Assembly (NCBI GenBank): GCA_018136815.1
Contig: CM030935.1
Location: forward strand, 1,996,388 to 2,060,387
From: Isochrysis galbana
Taxonomy: Eukaryota; Haptophyta; Isochrysidales; Isochrysidaceae
DNA length: 64,000 nt
Direction of reading: 5' to 3'
In this document: positions 10,370 to 20,294 of the stretch, in pieces
Position numbering within the stretch: the stretch's first letter is position 1
Layout of the letters: each line of letters starts with the position of its first letter
Position numbers and translations under genes: made by a program
The notes under the pieces: model-generated
Database searches by the model: none
Seen by the model: only the letters and a program-made list of their open reading frames with translations
Told to the model about the DNA's origin: nothing

Positions 10370-10459
10370 GGGGGCGCCAGAGCCAGGAGGGAAGGGCCGC
10401 GGCTCGCCGCGGCCACTCGCTCTAGCGAGGGAGATTAGCGCTTCTGGGCTCCTATCTCA

Positions 10460-11341
10460 ACTAAGTTTATACTTGGTTCGCCCATGGGGGGGCACGAGCC
10501 CCCCCCTCTCTCCACTCCTCCCCTGCCGTGGGGGAGGAACCACCCATCCTCCTGGCATGCCTGATGGCTTGCTAGGAGGCCACTGCCCTGCTGACCCACT
10601 CTCCCACTGGCAGGCACGCCTGGTTCGCTCGTCCTGGCCCCTCGCGGCCAGCCCATCGCTCCAACCCCCTTCCCCCCCTGGTCGACAGGCAGACAGGTGC
10701 AGAGTGGGGGCCCCTGAGGCCCAGGAGCGCCAGCGAGGGAGAGGCAGGGGAGACCAGGGCCCAGTCCCAGCCTCCTCTGCCCCCAGAGCTGGCCTCCAGG
10801 AGCCTCCAGGGGTCGCCAGGGGCAGCTGCAGGCCTGCCGCAGGCGCGCCATCGCGCGTGCCGCAGGAGAGGGGAGAGAGAGCGCGGAGAAGGGGGTGGGC
10901 GGAGCGACCAGAGCTGGCCTCCAGGAGCCTCCAGGGGTCGCCAGGGGCAGCTGCAGGCCTGCCGCAGGCGCGCCATCGCGCGTGCCGCAGGAGAGGGGAG
11001 AGAGAGCGCGGAGAAGGGGGTGGGCGGAGCGAGAGCTCCGCTCACCGAAAAATAGGTAAGTCCCGCACCTGTTTACAGGATAAGTCGGGGCTGAGACCGC
11101 CGCCCACTCGGAGACACAGGAGGAAGGGGGGGAAAGATCACCGGGGGGAGGCGCGGGCCACCGGACCATATCTAAGCCCTTCACCCCTATCCCCCTAGTA
11201 GTGCACGGGGGGAGTCGCCTTATGGCGGGGGGTGAAGGGCCGGGGGAGTGGGGGTGTAGAAAGTTTTCCTACGTGAGTAGAAAGTAGAGGGTCCACGGCC
11301 GCGTGTGCGGTGAGACTATTAAAAGGTTTAATTTTATTTAA
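10460..11341 (+). mobile_element. Element II insertion nested in Element I
   Basis: This 882-bp insertion is bounded by an 18-bp direct repeat TTCTGGGCTCCTATCTCA at 10442-10459 and 11342-11359. The uninterrupted Element I copy at 49928-50819 has only one such site (reverse strand near 50212-50229), so the empty site is known. The 5' end is the palindrome variant (AACTAAG...CTTGGTT, 10459-10478), and the 3' end is GTGAGACTATTAAAAGG with a TTTAATTTTATTTAA tail. A ~120-bp internal segment is tandemly duplicated (about 10790-11035). It is non-coding. Confidence 0.85.
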
Positions 11342-11641
11342 TTCTGGGCTCCTATCTCACGAGTGCCCCCCCCCCCTGCGTTGCTTTTACCCGAAAGGGG
11401 TTTTCCCCCAGCGTGGACTCGAGGAGAGGACGCGCTGGGGTGCGCGGGGCCGGTGCATGCACTGGGGGGAGGACAAATATCGAGGGGAGGGGGCAGTGCC
11501 CCCAGCACCCCCCGGTATCACTCGGACACCTGGCCCGTCAGGCATGGCGGGATTCCGGGACTGAGACGTTATGTCCAATTAGCTAGTGGGGTTGGCTAGG
11601 ATATAACATTGATTATTATTATTATCTTCATATTCTTGCCA

Positions 11642-13345
11642 CGCGTGCGGCCGTGGGTGCTCGATACTCGTTGCTAAATCAATCACGCCGCAGGGCCAAG
11701 CCCTAGCTTCACGCCTGCGGGCTGGCTGGCCCCTGCTCCCCTCACTGCCCCTGGAGGCCCGCCTAAGGGCCTATGAGCTAGATAGGCGCGCGCTATGGCG
11801 CGCTACCGCCGCAGAAGAGGAAGGAGGAGGGAGGGAGGGAGAAGAGTGAGGGGAGGATGATCATAGTGTGCGAGCGCTCGAAGCAGTAGATAGCTATATA
11901 ACAATGAGCGAGTGCTAATAGTTGCAGTAGCGGCTACTGCAACTAGCCTAGTACCACCCGACATACATGCCTGCATGCCTGGACCATGACTCTGCTGACA
12001 CACAAATTATTGCACCCTTGGTATAACTTCCCCCACGCAAGCCCCCAGCCCCCGTCAGAACTACCCACAAGGTCCCACAAGGTCATTGGGTGAAAAGAAA
12101 GTGAAGCAGCAGCCACACTACGTGGGGGGAATCCCCCCGCGTCCTTTCACGGGGATATATCGGGTTGCGAGTGGACCGAGTGCGACCCAGGGTCGACCAC
12201 ACTGGCGAGCTCCAAACTCACCGCGCGCGGGCGTGTCAAGCGGCGGCGGCGCGACGCAGTGCGCATGGGTCGGCGTACGCGCCCGCGTCCAAGGCCATGC
12301 GCGCGCACAATCTGGCGGCGGGTTGCGCTGCTCGCGGCGACGCGGAGATGGAGTGCACGAAAACGAGGCCTAGGAAAGATCGGACCGCTTCCAGCGAGTT
12401 GATGGGCAGAAGTCTACAAGGCGGTGCCGCAAGCCGGCATGAGACTATGGTAGCAACAATCCTCCGAAACGGGGCACGCCGCAACAGCCCGTATGGGGGA
12501 ATCGACTGATTGGGGATGAACGCCACCAGACAGCGCGTTCTAGGAACCGACGACGCGCAGGCCCCCGCATTCATTCGGGGTTTCCGAAAGCATTAAGCAT
12601 GGCTGGGGGAGCAGCACGAGCGCCCGGCAGAGGCAGAGGCACAAGCCCGCACAGATAGGCATCAAATGTTGATCGACCGGCCATGCATGTGTCATGTGTG
12701 TGTCATTGCACGAGCACGCACGGTCTGCGTTGCGCAAATTATTGTGACTGCTTTGACGGCGGTCAAGGACCCCCCCGACGCATGCGTTGCATGGAACACG
12801 CATGAGCAAAAGAAAAAGGGTGGAGGGCTTGCGGAGAGCATTCGGAATTCTGTGGGCAGAGACTTGGGCGGTGACTGTTGTGCACCACAGTGAGAGATCA
12901 GGCAGAAATGACGGCGGGCTAATGGCGATCATGCCCACGCACTGTCTTCTTGTCGAAACACGCAACGCATGAGTATGCGGCCGTGGTTCTTTCGCTGCCA
13001 CAGTCTGTTGGTCGCTTGCAATATGGACTACCTCGCACAAACGCGCAGATGGATTCGATGCGAGCGCTTTCTTTCCCTCGCCTCTTGCCTCTGCATCCAT
13101 CGTGTCCACAAATGCAATCCTTGCCTCATGTGGTACATGCATGTCCAAAGACTCGTCTTTCTACGTGGCCATAGTTGCGGTGTGGCATCCTTCCACTCTC
13201 ATCTAGCGCGGAAGCAGTACTGGCTTTAAGCGAGAGTGAAGAGTGCCACCCGAATGCCAGCCGAACAACCTCCGTGGACTGAATGGAAGAGTACACCGGC
13301 AAGACTCCCATGGGAAGGATTTCTGGCACACATCGGAGGATGCGT
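11642..13345. other. No gene recognised
   Basis: No supportable coding gene on either strand. Frames of up to 202 codons (12540-13148 minus) look like composition shadows, and none has a recognisable motif. 11860-12000 has short AT-rich and TAG-rich sequence, and 12030-12550 is GC-rich and unfamiliar. Confidence 0.4.
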
Positions 13346-13708
13346 TCATTTGAAATGCGGTAGATGCCACGGTCTTCCAAAAGGCTGCATACTGGGTGGA
13401 GACCATTCACTTCTTCTCCACCCATTTGGGCTGGAGGCGCCGAGCTCCATGTTGATTGCCACACGCCAATAGTCAGCATGGGGGGACTGAAGAACTTGGC
13501 GGTACGTTTTGGGGACTGTATCATCTCCCATGTCGGCAACGACGGTGACAGCGTGGGCGAAAGGTTGGCAGCTGTTGTCGGCAGGGAGGAGATCAGAGGC
13601 GAAAGCGCAAGTGATCAAAGCGAAGCGTACGGATGGCGTGGGTGCGTGGAAAGGGCTGGGCATGTGAAGAGGATGCAAGCCAAAAGTCTGGCCATCCCGG
13701 CGCTCCAC
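13346..13708 (-). pseudogene. Copia-type pol remnant (start of reverse transcriptase region)
   Basis: On the minus strand residues about 61-90 of this frame (13439-13528) read DDTVPKTYRQVLQSPHADYW followed by RVAINMEL. This matches the Ty1/copia pattern where the RT region begins: P-x-TY-x-x-A/V-L-x-SP-x-A-x-x-W-x-x-A-x-x-x-EL. Soon after, the frame drifts and no RT catalytic YVDD is present. I read it as a short decayed fragment. It could still be chance similarity, because it is under 40 residues. Confidence 0.45.
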
Positions 13709-13721
13709 TCGGTTGGAATAT

Positions 13722-14645
13722 TCATGCAGTGGCGAGTCCGGCGGCTGTTGGATTCAAGAAGTTGAAGCCCGACAGCTCAAAGTAAGAGCCGTCGACAGAA
13801 TCGAAGCCGGCCTGTTCGATGTACTTGAGTGTGCGTCGATTCAAGTGGCAGCCGTCGGCCGCGGCAACTTGCAATGGCGTGGCCAGCTCCTGCTGCCGAC
13901 GGAGGACAGGGTCCGTCTCCGACAGGACGTGCTCGAGAAACAGCATCTTGCCACCAGGCTTGAGCACTCGCCGCACTTCCTGTAGCACGCGCTCCGGCTC
14001 GGTCACGGAGCACAGCGTGAGAGTGCATACGACTGCGTCGGCAGCATTGTTGCGCAGCGGGAGTGCCTCGCCGACACCATGCACTGTGCGCACAGAGTGC
14101 CCCTTGTCAATCAGCCCCGCACGTCGAGCGGATCGCTGGGCGTAGGCTTGCATGGAGTCATTCGGATCGATCCCCACGATGTCCAAGCGCTGCGGCGTCT
14201 CAACGTCGCTCAAATTGAAATACTCTGCATTCGGGAAGCTTCCCATGCCAAGCTCGACCACCACCGCCTCGTTCTCCGGTAGCGAGCTCAGGAGCTGCCT
14301 GAAGAGCTGATTTTTCGTCGGTGCAACTGCGCGCTCGTACTCAGCCATCCCGTTGGCCATGCCATAGGCGAAGCCGGAATCACGTATCTTGTCGCGCGGC
14401 ACGTCGAACTGCTGCGCGGCCTTCCCATCCGCATTGGTGATGGCTGTCAAGGCTTCCACCTGCTCGGGCAGGAAGGCGCAGCACGGACAGGCAAATGCGC
14501 CTCCGAGGAGCGCTGCGCGGCGCGAGAGCGGTGGGGCACTCCGGCGCGAGGCGGGCGCCAGCGCGCTGTGTGGCGCGTGGGCGCGTGGGTGCGCAGCGGG
14601 CTGGAGGATGGCGAGTGCCGAATACAGGGAAAGGCTGACGACCAT
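13722..14645 (-). CDS. METTL7-like SAM-dependent methyltransferase, likely organelle-targeted
   Basis: 307 aa in a single exon. The Rossmann SAM-binding region starts at VVVELGMGSFPNAEYF, continues with the acidic VGIDPND, then ALPLRNNAADAVVCTLTLCSVTEPE, and EVRRVLKPGGKMLFLEHVLSE. The CTLTLCSV...LKPGG...EHV pattern is closest to the METTL7/TMT1 and UbiE-like class 11 methyltransferases. The substrate cannot be told from sequence. The first ~65 residues are hydrophobic, then basic and Pro/Ala-rich, with RR at SRRAALLGGAFACPCCAFLP. This resembles a bipartite plastid presequence ending in a twin-arginine thylakoid signal. The ATG chosen (14645) gives that presequence. Longer in-frame starts (to 14960) only add low-complexity residues. 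Confidence 0.8.
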   Translation of the reverse strand: MVVSLSLYSALAILQPAAHPRAHAPHSALAPASRRSAPPLSRRAALLGGAFACPCCAFLPEQVEALTAITNADGKAAQQFDVPRDKIRDSGFAYGMANGMAEYERAVAPTKNQLFRQLLSSLPENEAVVVELGMGSFPNAEYFNLSDVETPQRLDIVGIDPNDSMQAYAQRSARRAGLIDKGHSVRTVHGVGEALPLRNNAADAVVCTLTLCSVTEPERVLQEVRRVLKPGGKMLFLEHVLSETDPVLRRQQELATPLQVAAADGCHLNRRTLKYIEQAGFDSVDGSYFELSGFNFLNPTAAGLATA

Positions 14646-16050
14646 TCGCGGCGGGTGGAGGGAAGCAACAGACTCAGGCGGCTCGGCGCTGAGGGGCGGC
14701 GAGGAGTGGTGCGGGGAGGAGGGAGGGAGAGCGAGAGGGGGGAGGGGAGCGGGGCGGGGGGGGAGTACAAGTAGCTCGTAAAATTTATAGTCGCGGTCAT
14801 TTTTCGGGAGATCGTTTCGTTGTGTTTCGGCTGGTCGCCTCTGTGTGCATGTTTGAGGGGTGAGCCGCCCTCCACCGGCCCCCGGCCCCTGTCTGCCTGC
14901 CGACCGGGGGAGTGAGTACGAGAGCCGGCCCTGGGAGTGCGGCTGCTGGCTCGCGCCCACTGCCTGGGAGTGCGACTCCTACGCTCCTGACGCGCGCCGA
15001 ACGGGATCGGAGTCTAAGTCAGGTTGTCATGTTGTTGCGTGTTGCGTCGTTGCGAGTGCTTAGCACATGCTAAGATGCCAAGTGACCCATGGCCCAAGGG
15101 GGATCCGGGCCCGGTGGGGAGGGCGGGAGGGCTCGAGACGCCTCCCCATAGTGAACTAAGCATAAAGTTAGTTGCTTTACTGTCTAGTGTCTAGTGTCTA
15201 GTCTCAGTAGCAGTAGCAGTAGCCAGTAGCCAGTAGCAACCAGTAAAAGCCTATAGCCTATAGGCACCGGGCCCTGACTGATGGAAAAACTCGCGAAAGC
15301 ATTGCCATTGGCATTCGGGATGCCTATTGTTTTGCTCCGGGAATAGATGCTCGCTGAATCGCCCCGCCGTAAATAGACAGATACGGCGTTTTCGTACGTA
15401 AAGTAGCCCGGTCACTCACTCATTTTAACCACTATTTCCCACCTCCCCTGGGTGTCCAAGGATTCCTTAGGGTCCCCCCTTACCTGCCCCGCCAACTCCC
15501 TCCCCCCTCCGAACGACCCCCTCCCGCCCCACGAAGGGCAATGGCGTCGGTGAGGGACCCCCCTTCCTTCCCCCGCGCGTGGCGGGCTATTTTGGGAGAT
15601 TGAGGCGGGCGCTCACGGGAGGGAATCAGAATGGTGAATGTGGGGCGCATCACTATTAGAAACGCGGAGCTTCCGCGACGTCCGATCGCCCGCGATCGGC
15701 CGAAGAATAGCCTGGAGGTGGTGGCCATGCATAGCCTAGAGCTCTCGCGAGCAGGGTGGGGGGTCAAGGGTAGGTCGCACGCTGGTGCTCAAGGGTCGCA
15801 CACACTCGTATTGACCCATCCTGGCCCCTCGCACCGCAGGAATGCCTCGATTCGATCCGGCCCGACGCCCAGGGCCACGGCCCCATTGACGTCGACAAGC
15901 GCTCGCTCGGACGCCTGGAGGTACAACTCCTCAAGTGCCCGTGCGGCGCGGCGGGCCGGTCGCGACCGGGCCATTCGGGACCTGCCTTGAGACCCTCAAA
16001 GCCTCCTGGCCCGGCCCCACACGCTCGCGCCAACTGTTGATCCGAAATCT
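14646..16050. other. Repeat-rich spacer, no gene recognised
   Basis: Contains a palindrome variant AACTAAGCATAAAGTTAGTT at 15154-15173, a microsatellite of TCTAGTG and AGTAGC units (15180-15245), and GC-rich sequence. A 61-codon minus frame at 15789-15974 and an 89-codon one at 15764-16033 look protein-like in part (VDVNGAVALGVGPDRIEAFL) but match nothing I know. Confidence 0.4.
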
Positions 16051-16079
16051 GGAGTGCTGGTGTGTGGCGTGTTCACCTC

Positions 16080-17262
16080 TCAGCTCCTTCCCCCGTTCGT
16101 CTTGATCGTTCGTATGGGTCGGGCGTCTTCGCTCGTGAGCGATTTTGCCAGGGATTGGAAGTCTGGCCCGAAGTTGAGTAGTTTGAGGGCCAGGTGATAA
16201 AACTCCCAACTGACTCGGTCAAATGCTTTTTCCCAGTCAAGGGCTAGCAGTAGGCCCGGTTCTCCGGTTTCGTCTAGATATGCTCTTGTAAGCTGGAGGA
16301 GGTGCGTGGCTTCACTAATGAGTCGTCTCGGCACGAACCCCAGCTGGTTTTCCGATATGAGCTTGCCTATGACTTTGCCTAATCTATTGGTTAGGATCTT
16401 GGCTAATATCTTGTAATCGCTTTGTAATAGCGTGATCGGTCTATAGTTTCTCGGGTCGCGCGCGTCGCCTTTTTTGTATAGTAGGATTATGTCGCCTTCT
16501 CTCATCGTATATGCTAGTGTCCCCTTATCTAGTGCTAGGTTATAGAGTGTCGTTAGTATTGGCGCGGCTATCTTCTCGTGCGCCTTGTATACTTCTGCCG
16601 GTAGCCCATCCGGGCCCGCGCTTTTGCCGGGGCCTATGCTCCGGATGGCTTGTATGGTCTCTTCCACGCTAATGCGGCCTTCCATGCGGCATTTGTCTAG
16701 GTTGCTGAGTGGGCGGTCCGACAGCGCGGCCTCTAGGTCTGGGACTCTTTGGGCCTCCTTGGGTGAGTACAGCCACACGTAATATTTGCGGAACTCCCGC
16801 CTAATGTCGTGGTCTGAGACCGCGGTCTCGTGTTCCGAGTGTGCGGGCTGGTTCCAATTCTTGGTCCGGAATATCTCGGTGATGTTGGCTTTCCATCTTC
16901 GGGTCTTGCTTGAGTTGCGCGAAGAATTCTTTGGAGTGTAGGTCTTCCTGTCGGAGCTGGCGGTATAGTGGGAGGTCTTTCAGTGGAATCTTGCTGCGGG
17001 CTTCCGCTATCTCTTTCTGGACTTGTGCTAGTTCCCTTGTTAGTTTCTCGTTCGGCCCTCGTTTCGCGAGCTGGATGTTTAATCTCACGGCTTTCAGTTC
17101 TATATCGGATTGTATCGTGGGTTTTGTTCTGGCGGCCGTTTCCTCCCTCAGGAATGTGGCTACGTGGTTTTTAGTGTCCTCCCACACGGTTTCCGGGTCT
17201 TCCCCTTCGTTCATTTTGCGCATGGCTCTTTGTAAGAGTATTTCTATCGTCCGCATCTTCAC
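16080..17262 (-). pseudogene. Broken LINE reverse transcriptase (non-LTR retrotransposon)
   Basis: Two overlapping pieces of one ORF: 17262-16801, then another frame down to 16080. The linker (HSKEFFAQLKQ) continues after a single frameshift near 16900-16920 into TRRWKANITEIFRTKNW and WLYSPKEAQRVPDLE. The RT fingers follow: GPGKSAGPDGLPAEVY, DPRNYRPITLLQSDYKILAK, ENQLGFVPRR and the first catalytic block LALDWEKAFDRVSWEF. The frame stops soon after, so the second catalytic block (YADD type) is missing. There is no APE endonuclease domain upstream: the ORF start sits directly after the 5' region at 17263-17440. The copy is therefore deleted internally, frameshifted and truncated. The fold is that of L1-like LINEs. 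Confidence 0.85.
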
Positions 17263-17445
17263 CCGAATGAGCTTGTGGGGAGCTCGTACGGGAGCCGGGG
17301 GCTTGCGAGGGGGGAGGTATAATCAGGTGCTTACTTAGTTTTGTTTGTGCCTTGGGACTTGGTGCGGTCATGTGTGTCGTGGCTTGGCGTGTTAGTGCAA
17401 GTCTAGTGAGAGTAGAGGTACTAACGCTCAAGAATGTGTTTTTTT
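17263..17445 (-). mobile_element. 5' region of the LINE remnant, shared with Element III
   Basis: Read on the minus strand it begins near TGAGCGTTAGTACCTCTACT and includes CCCCCCTCGCAAGCCCCCGG and GAGCTCCCCACAAGC. The same order of blocks is found at 25541-25720 (plus), 29066-29290 (plus) and 57330-57165 (minus). This links the autonomous-type RT element with the non-coding Element III through a common 5' end. Confidence 0.65.
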
Positions 17446-17493
17446 AACGCGCTTGTACGGTAACACGATACGTCCGCTTAGCGTAGGTGTTAC

Positions 17494-17861
17494 AGCCGAG
17501 AGGCTCGCTTAAAACGACGTGGCACCCCTCAACTCTCAGCCGAGTATTCGGACATGCAACATGCAACCGGCGCCTGTCACAACACAACAATAACATCACA
17601 ACACACAACAGCGACGGTAAACCGCAACGCATTTGGAATAAACAGGTCACTCAGCAGCACAGGAGGAAGGCGGGAACATACCGCTGAGGACAGGTGCACC
17701 CCGCTCAGCTCGGACCCCTCACACGATCTGAGCCCCTAAATAGAGCACGAGGGGAGTTGCCGCAAGGCGGGGAGTGAGGAGGGTGAGGAAGGGGAATGGG
17801 CGTGGCTATGAAAGCGGAACTCAGTGCCACGTGTGGGGGCGAGAATTTTAAAAAGTTTTTT
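17494..17861 (+). mobile_element. SINE-like insertion with tail B
   Basis: A 368-bp insertion between two copies of the 16-bp target repeat TTAGCGTAGGTGTTAC (17478-17493 and 17862-17877). The right part is the conserved tail B module: GAGCACGAGGGGAGTTGCC, GCAAGGCGGGGAGT, GGGCGTGGCT, GCCACGTGTG, then GCGAGAATTTTAAAAAG and a T-run. The left 150 bp (from AGCCGAGAGGCTCGC) carries no ORF and no clear A or B box. Confidence 0.8.
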
Positions 17862-18062
17862 TTAGCGTAGGTGTTACCCCTGAATCTCTAGACGTTTGAT
17901 TTGTCAGACACACCGCTACTCAGTCATACCAGTCCTCTTCCTCCATACTCCCCTATAGGAGGGGCGGACATTCGATGGCACCAGGGTTGCCGCCGGCGCA
18001 GGGGCGCGCCTTAAATTGGTGTGGGTGGTACATGTGCGCAAGTGCCAACTTGGAAACTGAGT

Positions 18063-20294
18063 CTATGAGCCGGGCGTTAGCCTCTTCTTCGCCGTGGCTC
18101 TCTCCTTCCTACGCTGGCGCATGGCATCTTGATGTGTCTTTTTATAGGCCTGGCGCGCCTCGCTCCGTCCTTGGCGCCATCGACGTAAGATTTCTTCCTC
18201 GGGTTCTTGCCGCATGAATGGCTTCGGAGCGCCCCAAGAAGTATCCGCAACATCCATCGTGCCACTGCCTCCAATCGCTATCGCACCGCCCACATCAGCT
18301 GACATGTCTGTGACCCCTTCAAGATGCGCTTCATCTTTGTTGACTACGGCAGGCGTCTGATCCCATGGGAAGCTGGTGGCCTGTGCGTCCGGACCGGCCG
18401 TGAACATGGAATCCGACAGAGATGCGCTTGGTCCGTCGTCTGCACCGCCGAACAGACTCGAAAGCGCAAAGCTGCCGCCACTGTCACCCCCGACGAAGAG
18501 GCCCCGGAGCCGCACCGAAGACTGCACAGGAGCGTGATCAGCCGAGGCTCCGAGACCAGCGGCCACCCGAGATGTAGAGGCGCCGCTGGTTGCCGATGCG
18601 GGAGCCTTAGCAATTAGCTGACGCGCTTTGCGTAGCGGTGGCGTGCTTTTCTCCTTCTCTCCAGGTGACGACACCTGATCATTGGGTCCGCCATGCGGCG
18701 CCCGTGTTTGCCCAGCTATATCAATCGATTCCGGTGCAGGGATCGATGGCCGGCCTTTAGAGTGGCTTGGATTTGCGGGTCCTTTCTGTTTGGTGCTGTT
18801 CGGCTGATCGATAGGTGCCGACGTCGCCTGCGCTTGCCGATCGACGCTGGCCGCTGTTCTGGCCACCTTCCTCGAGGCTGGCTGTCCCGCTTCACTCATA
18901 TCATCAGCGTACACCCCCGTCAACAAACTAAAGCTCTCATGGCCCTTCACACTAGAAGATTGGGGTGACGTCACTTTGTGTGAGTAATCAATGCTAGGAC
19001 TTGCAAGCTGTGAGGGTTTATTTTTGGCCCCGTCTTCAGTGGGAAAGGATGATGGGGGCGGCGCTGGTGGCGGTGCGTCCGGGTCAAATTTGGCACCGAT
19101 TTGCCACGCGTCGGCCGACGCCCACTCTCCCCAACGCCGCTTCCGATCCGCCATCTTCGCCTCACGGCCCACGGACAGGTCTTGTTTCACCTCATCGGCT
19201 CCGAAGAGCTCAGACAATACTTTCATGGTCTGGGCACGATCGAGTCTCTTCTCCGCTTCTAGCTGCTCGTCCTCCCCCACCGCACCTGCACACGGCTCTT
19301 CATTTGGTAGATGGGTTCCATCGCCCTTTGCCACTGAATCCCCCTCGACAGCACTCATGCTTCCTCCGCCATGATCACACTTGGGATCCAGCTTCGGGAC
19401 CTCTCTAGTTGCACTGACCGCGGTGTCGGGTCGGCGCTTCTTCGTCATGGTTGGCCGCAAAATGGATTCGAGTATACTGGCCTTGCTCTGCACGAAAAGC
19501 TCCGCCTCAGCCAGCTCGTCAGCCAGCCCTTGTGGGATGGCAGGGGTGGCGGCCAGCACGGTTGTCTTGAGTGCATGGTGTGCCCCATCCCGTGAAGGGT
19601 GTTCCCTTACAACGCTGATGGGTGTACCACGAATCCCGCTGATGGCAGGGGCGTCATCTGATAGATTGGAATCATGCATAGACGAGGCCTCCTCCTCCGA
19701 TGCCTCGGGATCCCCATCCTCGATGGAGGAGTACGTGCCCATGCCATCACTTCTGAAGACTTGATTATGGTGAGATACAGGGAGCTCGTCGTCGCTCGAA
19801 TACGGGCTCGACTTGGGAGGCAAGGACACCGGCGGACGAAACTTCCGCTGGTGCTTGTTTGTCTCTCCGGGCTTGGCGACGATCACCTCTGCACGGTTGG
19901 TCGGGCGGACACGCAACGGAGCCTCTGGGTCCCACGCTTCAGTTTTGTGCTGCTCCGCCACCAGCTGGTCTCGGCGCTCCTGTGCGGCCTCCTCCCACTC
20001 GCGCTTGAGGCGCTCAAGGTACCTCTCCTTCGCGTACCACACGCTTAGCTGCCGGCCCCGCCAGCGTGTGCCAGTGTATGCCTTGATAGACCTCTCGAGC
20101 TGCGCCTCGCTCGCCACCAGGCTCACGTAGCCGAAGCCCCGGCTCTCCCCGCTGTGTGCGTGGCGGAGGACCTCGGCGGAGAGTACCGTACCGAATGGCT
20201 CGAACCGGCGAGATAGCTCCTCCTCGCTCACGTCAGCTGGAAGCCCGCCCACGTGGAGCCTCGAGACCTCCTCGGCTGCGTCGCCCGCACCCAT
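18063..20294 (-). CDS. NOL8-like nucleolar RRM protein
   Basis: 743 aa in one exon. The N-terminus is a single RRM (about 11-95): SRLHVGGLPADVSEEELSRR is RNP2, and SRGFGYVSLV is RNP1. Then come WRGRQLSVWYAKERYLERLK and a charged helix. A lone N-terminal RRM with the W-x-G-x-x-L-x-V-x-x-AKE-x-x-L-x-x-L pattern is typical of NOL8-type proteins, which act in ribosome biogenesis. The middle (110-640) is disordered and Ser/Pro-rich. The C-terminus has SLFGGADD followed by EEEILRRWRQGRSEARQAYK and a basic KKTHQDAMRQRRKER tail, again like NOL8. The ATG at 20294 directly precedes the RRM. Orthology is inferred from architecture, so it could be another RRM ribosome factor. Confidence 0.7.
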   Translation of the reverse strand: MGAGDAAEEVSRLHVGGLPADVSEEELSRRFEPFGTVLSAEVLRHAHSGESRGFGYVSLVASEAQLERSIKAYTGTRWRGRQLSVWYAKERYLERLKREWEEAAQERRDQLVAEQHKTEAWDPEAPLRVRPTNRAEVIVAKPGETNKHQRKFRPPVSLPPKSSPYSSDDELPVSHHNQVFRSDGMGTYSSIEDGDPEASEEEASSMHDSNLSDDAPAISGIRGTPISVVREHPSRDGAHHALKTTVLAATPAIPQGLADELAEAELFVQSKASILESILRPTMTKKRRPDTAVSATREVPKLDPKCDHGGGSMSAVEGDSVAKGDGTHLPNEEPCAGAVGEDEQLEAEKRLDRAQTMKVLSELFGADEVKQDLSVGREAKMADRKRRWGEWASADAWQIGAKFDPDAPPPAPPPSSFPTEDGAKNKPSQLASPSIDYSHKVTSPQSSSVKGHESFSLLTGVYADDMSEAGQPASRKVARTAASVDRQAQATSAPIDQPNSTKQKGPANPSHSKGRPSIPAPESIDIAGQTRAPHGGPNDQVSSPGEKEKSTPPLRKARQLIAKAPASATSGASTSRVAAGLGASADHAPVQSSVRLRGLFVGGDSGGSFALSSLFGGADDGPSASLSDSMFTAGPDAQATSFPWDQTPAVVNKDEAHLEGVTDMSADVGGAIAIGGSGTMDVADTSWGAPKPFMRQEPEEEILRRWRQGRSEARQAYKKTHQDAMRQRRKERATAKKRLTPGS

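Larger units (their letters stand above)
9851..11624 (+). mobile_element. Element I insertion, itself interrupted by Element II
   Basis: It is flanked by a 17-bp direct repeat TCTTCATATTCTTGCCA at 9834-9850 and 11625-11641. The left end is the palindrome (with the shared A, 9850-9869), then GCCCATGGGGGGG and a C-run hairpin. The middle has the GTCTTCTC hairpin (10339-10369) and the perfect GGCCGCGGC/GCCGCGGCC hairpin. The right end is GGATATAACATTGATTATT with an ATT tail. After removal of the nested Element II and one copy of its duplication the element is about 870 bp, close to the 892-bp copy at 49928-50819. It has no ORF, no RT and no obvious tRNA-type promoter boxes. Confidence 0.8.

Noticed and set aside
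10473..11198. 241-codon frame and its opposite-strand 249-codon frame
   Set aside because: Both read through the duplicated GC-rich part of Element II; this is open-frame bias from GC content.
12540..13148. 202-codon minus-strand frame
   Set aside because: Cys/His/Arg-rich mixture without any motif, and equally long frames exist on the other strand.
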